The translations under genes and the position numbers were made by a program. Shown in pieces: positions 62,502-64,000 of a stretch of DNA of 64,000 bases. This stretch comes from Novosphingobium hassiacum. Its GTDB lineage: Bacteria > Pseudomonadota > Alphaproteobacteria > Sphingomonadales > Sphingomonadaceae. Numbering within the stretch: the stretch's first letter is position 1; every line of letters starts with the position of its first letter. Under the pieces are notes generated by a model. That model searched no databases, was not told where the DNA came from, and saw only the letters and a program-made list of their open reading frames with translations. Location of the stretch: positions 62,065 through 126,064 of the forward strand of contig NZ_JACICY010000004.1 in assembly GCF_014196055.1 (NCBI RefSeq), written 5' to 3'.

Positions 62502-63854
62502 ATGACGCAAGCAACCGAGCGGCGCGCCCGCTGGCCATGGTTGCTGCTCGCGGCCGTGCTGCTGATCAGCGCGGCCGCGATCGGATTCGACAAGTGGAAG
62601 GCACGTCAGGGTCCGCCCGACCCTCTGCCTTCGCAGATCCAGCCCGCATTCGGCCCGCGCAATCAGCTCGAACTGGAACAAGCTGCGGTTGTCGGTGTCG
62701 ATGGTGCACGCACCCGCCTTGCGCTCGGCCCGGAGCAGTGGCTGCGGCAGGAAACGCTCGCCCGCGCGCTCGTCCGCCATTTCCGCGCAACCGGCAACTA
62801 CGCCGACCTTGCCGAGGCTGACCGCCTGCTCGATGCCGGCATTGCTGGCTCCCCGTTTCCCGCAGGTCCCAGCCTTAGCCGCGCAGAAACCTCGCTGCTG
62901 GTTCACCGGCTCGATGCCGCGAACAAGGGCCTGGAACGCTTTTTCGCGCAAGTCGGCGAACCCGACTCGGGCGAATCCGCCGGCGCTTGGAGCATTCGCG
63001 GCGACATCGCTTTCCAGCGCGGCGACATGAAGGCCGCGCGCCTCGCCTACGCCCGTGCCGAGGAATACGACAACAACGCCGCCGTCGCCCTGCGCCAGTC
63101 GATGCTGGCCTTGCGCAGCGGCGACGCCGACATGGCACGGCGGCGGGTGAACGCGATCCTGCGCGCGCCGAAACTCAACCGCTGGGTAAAGTCGCAGGTC
63201 GCACTGCAACGCACCACGATCGCCTATGCCACCGGCGATTGGCAGGCTGCCGGAACATGGGCGCGCTTTGCCGACGGGTTCTTTCCCGGTAACCCGCTGG
63301 CGCAGGCCTACGTCGCGCAGACGCAGGCGCTGGATGGCGACGTGAATGGCGCGGTCAAACGCTATGAAGCTATCGTCGCCAAGGCCCCCTTGCCCGAGAT
63401 CATGGACGCGCTGGCGTTCACTTTGCGCCTGCAGGGGCGTGGGCCAGAGAGCCGCGCATGGGCCGCAAAGGCCGGGGTGATCTGGGCCGAACGCTATCGG
63501 CTTTTGCCTGAGGCAGCAGCCGCGCACCTGGTCGAGCACGAACTTGCGCTGGGTGATCCCCGCCTGGCGCTGCCCATCGCCAAGGCCGATGCGCTGCGAC
63601 GGCCCCATGGGGCGAGCCTGACGCTACTTGCCCGCGCGCAACTGCTGACCGGGGACGCCAAGGGCGCACTTGCCACGTTGCAGCGCGCCGAAAAAACCGG
63701 CTGGCGCAGCGCTGGCCTGTACCTGGCGCTGGCCGACGCTCACGCCGCTCTGGGCGATGACGATGCCGCCAAGGATGCGCGCGCCGAGGCGCTCGACCTC
63801 AACCCCAGGGCGACCGACCCGGCGAGCCGCTTCATCTGGTTCGGCCACGACTGA
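62502..63854 (+). CDS. Membrane-anchored tetratricopeptide repeat protein
   Basis: 450 residues. One N-terminal membrane helix (PWLLLAAVLLISAAAIG) precedes a helical array of TPRs from about residue 85 to 440; examples are WSIRGDIAFQRGDMKAARLA and LYLALADAHAALGDDDAAKD. It probably serves as a periplasmic scaffold for the DUF4331 pair, which lies 20 bp upstream. No catalytic domain is seen. Confidence 0.85.
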   Translation: MTQATERRARWPWLLLAAVLLISAAAIGFDKWKARQGPPDPLPSQIQPAFGPRNQLELEQAAVVGVDGARTRLALGPEQWLRQETLARALVRHFRATGNYADLAEADRLLDAGIAGSPFPAGPSLSRAETSLLVHRLDAANKGLERFFAQVGEPDSGESAGAWSIRGDIAFQRGDMKAARLAYARAEEYDNNAAVALRQSMLALRSGDADMARRRVNAILRAPKLNRWVKSQVALQRTTIAYATGDWQAAGTWARFADGFFPGNPLAQAYVAQTQALDGDVNGAVKRYEAIVAKAPLPEIMDALAFTLRLQGRGPESRAWAAKAGVIWAERYRLLPEAAAAHLVEHELALGDPRLALPIAKADALRRPHGASLTLLARAQLLTGDAKGALATLQRAEKTGWRSAGLYLALADAHAALGDDDAAKDARAEALDLNPRATDPASRFIWFGHD

Positions 63855-63858
63855 GCCG

Positions 63859-64000
63859 ATGCTGCGTGCGGTACTGATCCTCCTGCTCGCGCTGATGGCA
63901 ACGCCTGCGCTAGCCCATCTCACCCCCAACTCCGAGATTCGGCTGGACTTCGCACCCGGCGCGGTGAAGGCCGACGTGGTCGTGCCGCAAGCCGAGTTCG
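63859..64000 (+). CDS. Exported protein, 5' end only (HupE/UreJ-like context)
   Basis: The first 47 codons of a gene that runs out of the window. The product opens with a signal peptide, MLRAVLILLLALMATPALA, then HLTPNSEIRLDFAPGAVKAD. It follows the TPR gene by 4 bp. HupE/UreJ-type membrane proteins often begin in this way, with an exported beta domain. Too little is present for a firm call. Confidence 0.6.
   Translation, partial: MLRAVLILLLALMATPALAHLTPNSEIRLDFAPGAVKADVVVPQAEF

Overview
The window looks like chromosomal DNA of a GC-rich alphaproteobacterium, most likely a sphingomonad (Sphingomonas, Novosphingobium or Sphingobium type). Support for this comes from the gene content: a DUF1476 (zeta-type ATPase inhibitor) gene next to bolA and a CGFS glutaredoxin, the rimP-nusA-ylxR-infB-rbfA-truB series, an rpsM-rpsK-rpoA-rplQ block, one bifunctional RelA/SpoT enzyme, TonB-dependent sugar uptake with a GH68 sucrase, and palindromic intergenic repeats of a kind common in this order. 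The species is not determined. The first 115 bases are homopolymer G/C runs and look like an assembly or read-end artefact.

Layout. 116-9097 (minus): translation and transcription operon rimP-nusA-ylxR-infB-DUF1697-rbfA-tdk-GNAT-M50-truB, with tight overlaps; truB runs into the damaged edge. 9358-9781 (plus): sigma-54 type promoter, a 42-codon secreted or membrane microprotein and PspC. 9808-10785: palindromic repeat, queuosine-precursor transporter, tRNA-Arg(TCT). 10811-18441: sucrose locus (DUF3072 and a small unknown protein, ROK fructokinase, GH68 sucrase and TonB receptor on minus; MFS transporter on plus; convergent LacI regulator), with two perfect 12-bp operators between receptor and transporter. 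18498-31731 (minus): three-gene unit of a two-partner-secretion transporter, a giant filamentous-haemagglutinin-like exoprotein of about 2,793 residues and a TPR-CHAT protease-like protein with a signal peptide, joined by overlapping stop/start codons. 31986-33763: Hsp70-like ATPase coupled to a Gre-family protein. 33772-36991: three TadE/TadG-type pseudopilin or vWA proteins. 37171-41806: aminotransferase, ModE-type regulator, exported amidohydrolase, two small membrane proteins, NUDIX hydrolase. 41807-43045: a second sigma-54 motif with an orphan hairpin, then grxD-bolA-DUF1476. 43153-49000: two paralogous small exported proteins and two tandem prolyl oligopeptidases. 49273-51943: rplQ, rpoA, rpsK, rpsM. 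52353-59435: transglutaminase, RelA/SpoT, GNAT, hemF, PdeM, infC (apparent ATA start), a small lipoprotein and an L,D-transpeptidase. 59509-64000: DASS transporter, then two DUF4331-like proteins, a TPR protein and the start of an exported protein.

The most unusual unit is the TPS-CHAT operon. CHAT peptidases with TPRs are best known as cytosolic caspase-like enzymes, but this one has an export signal and is translationally coupled to a surface exoprotein. I infer that it processes or senses that exoprotein or its substrates outside the cytoplasm. Secondary points of interest are the sigma-54 mini-psp unit, the orphan sigma-54/hairpin locus, the ATA-initiated infC, the symmetric LacI operators and the split DUF4331-TPR cluster.
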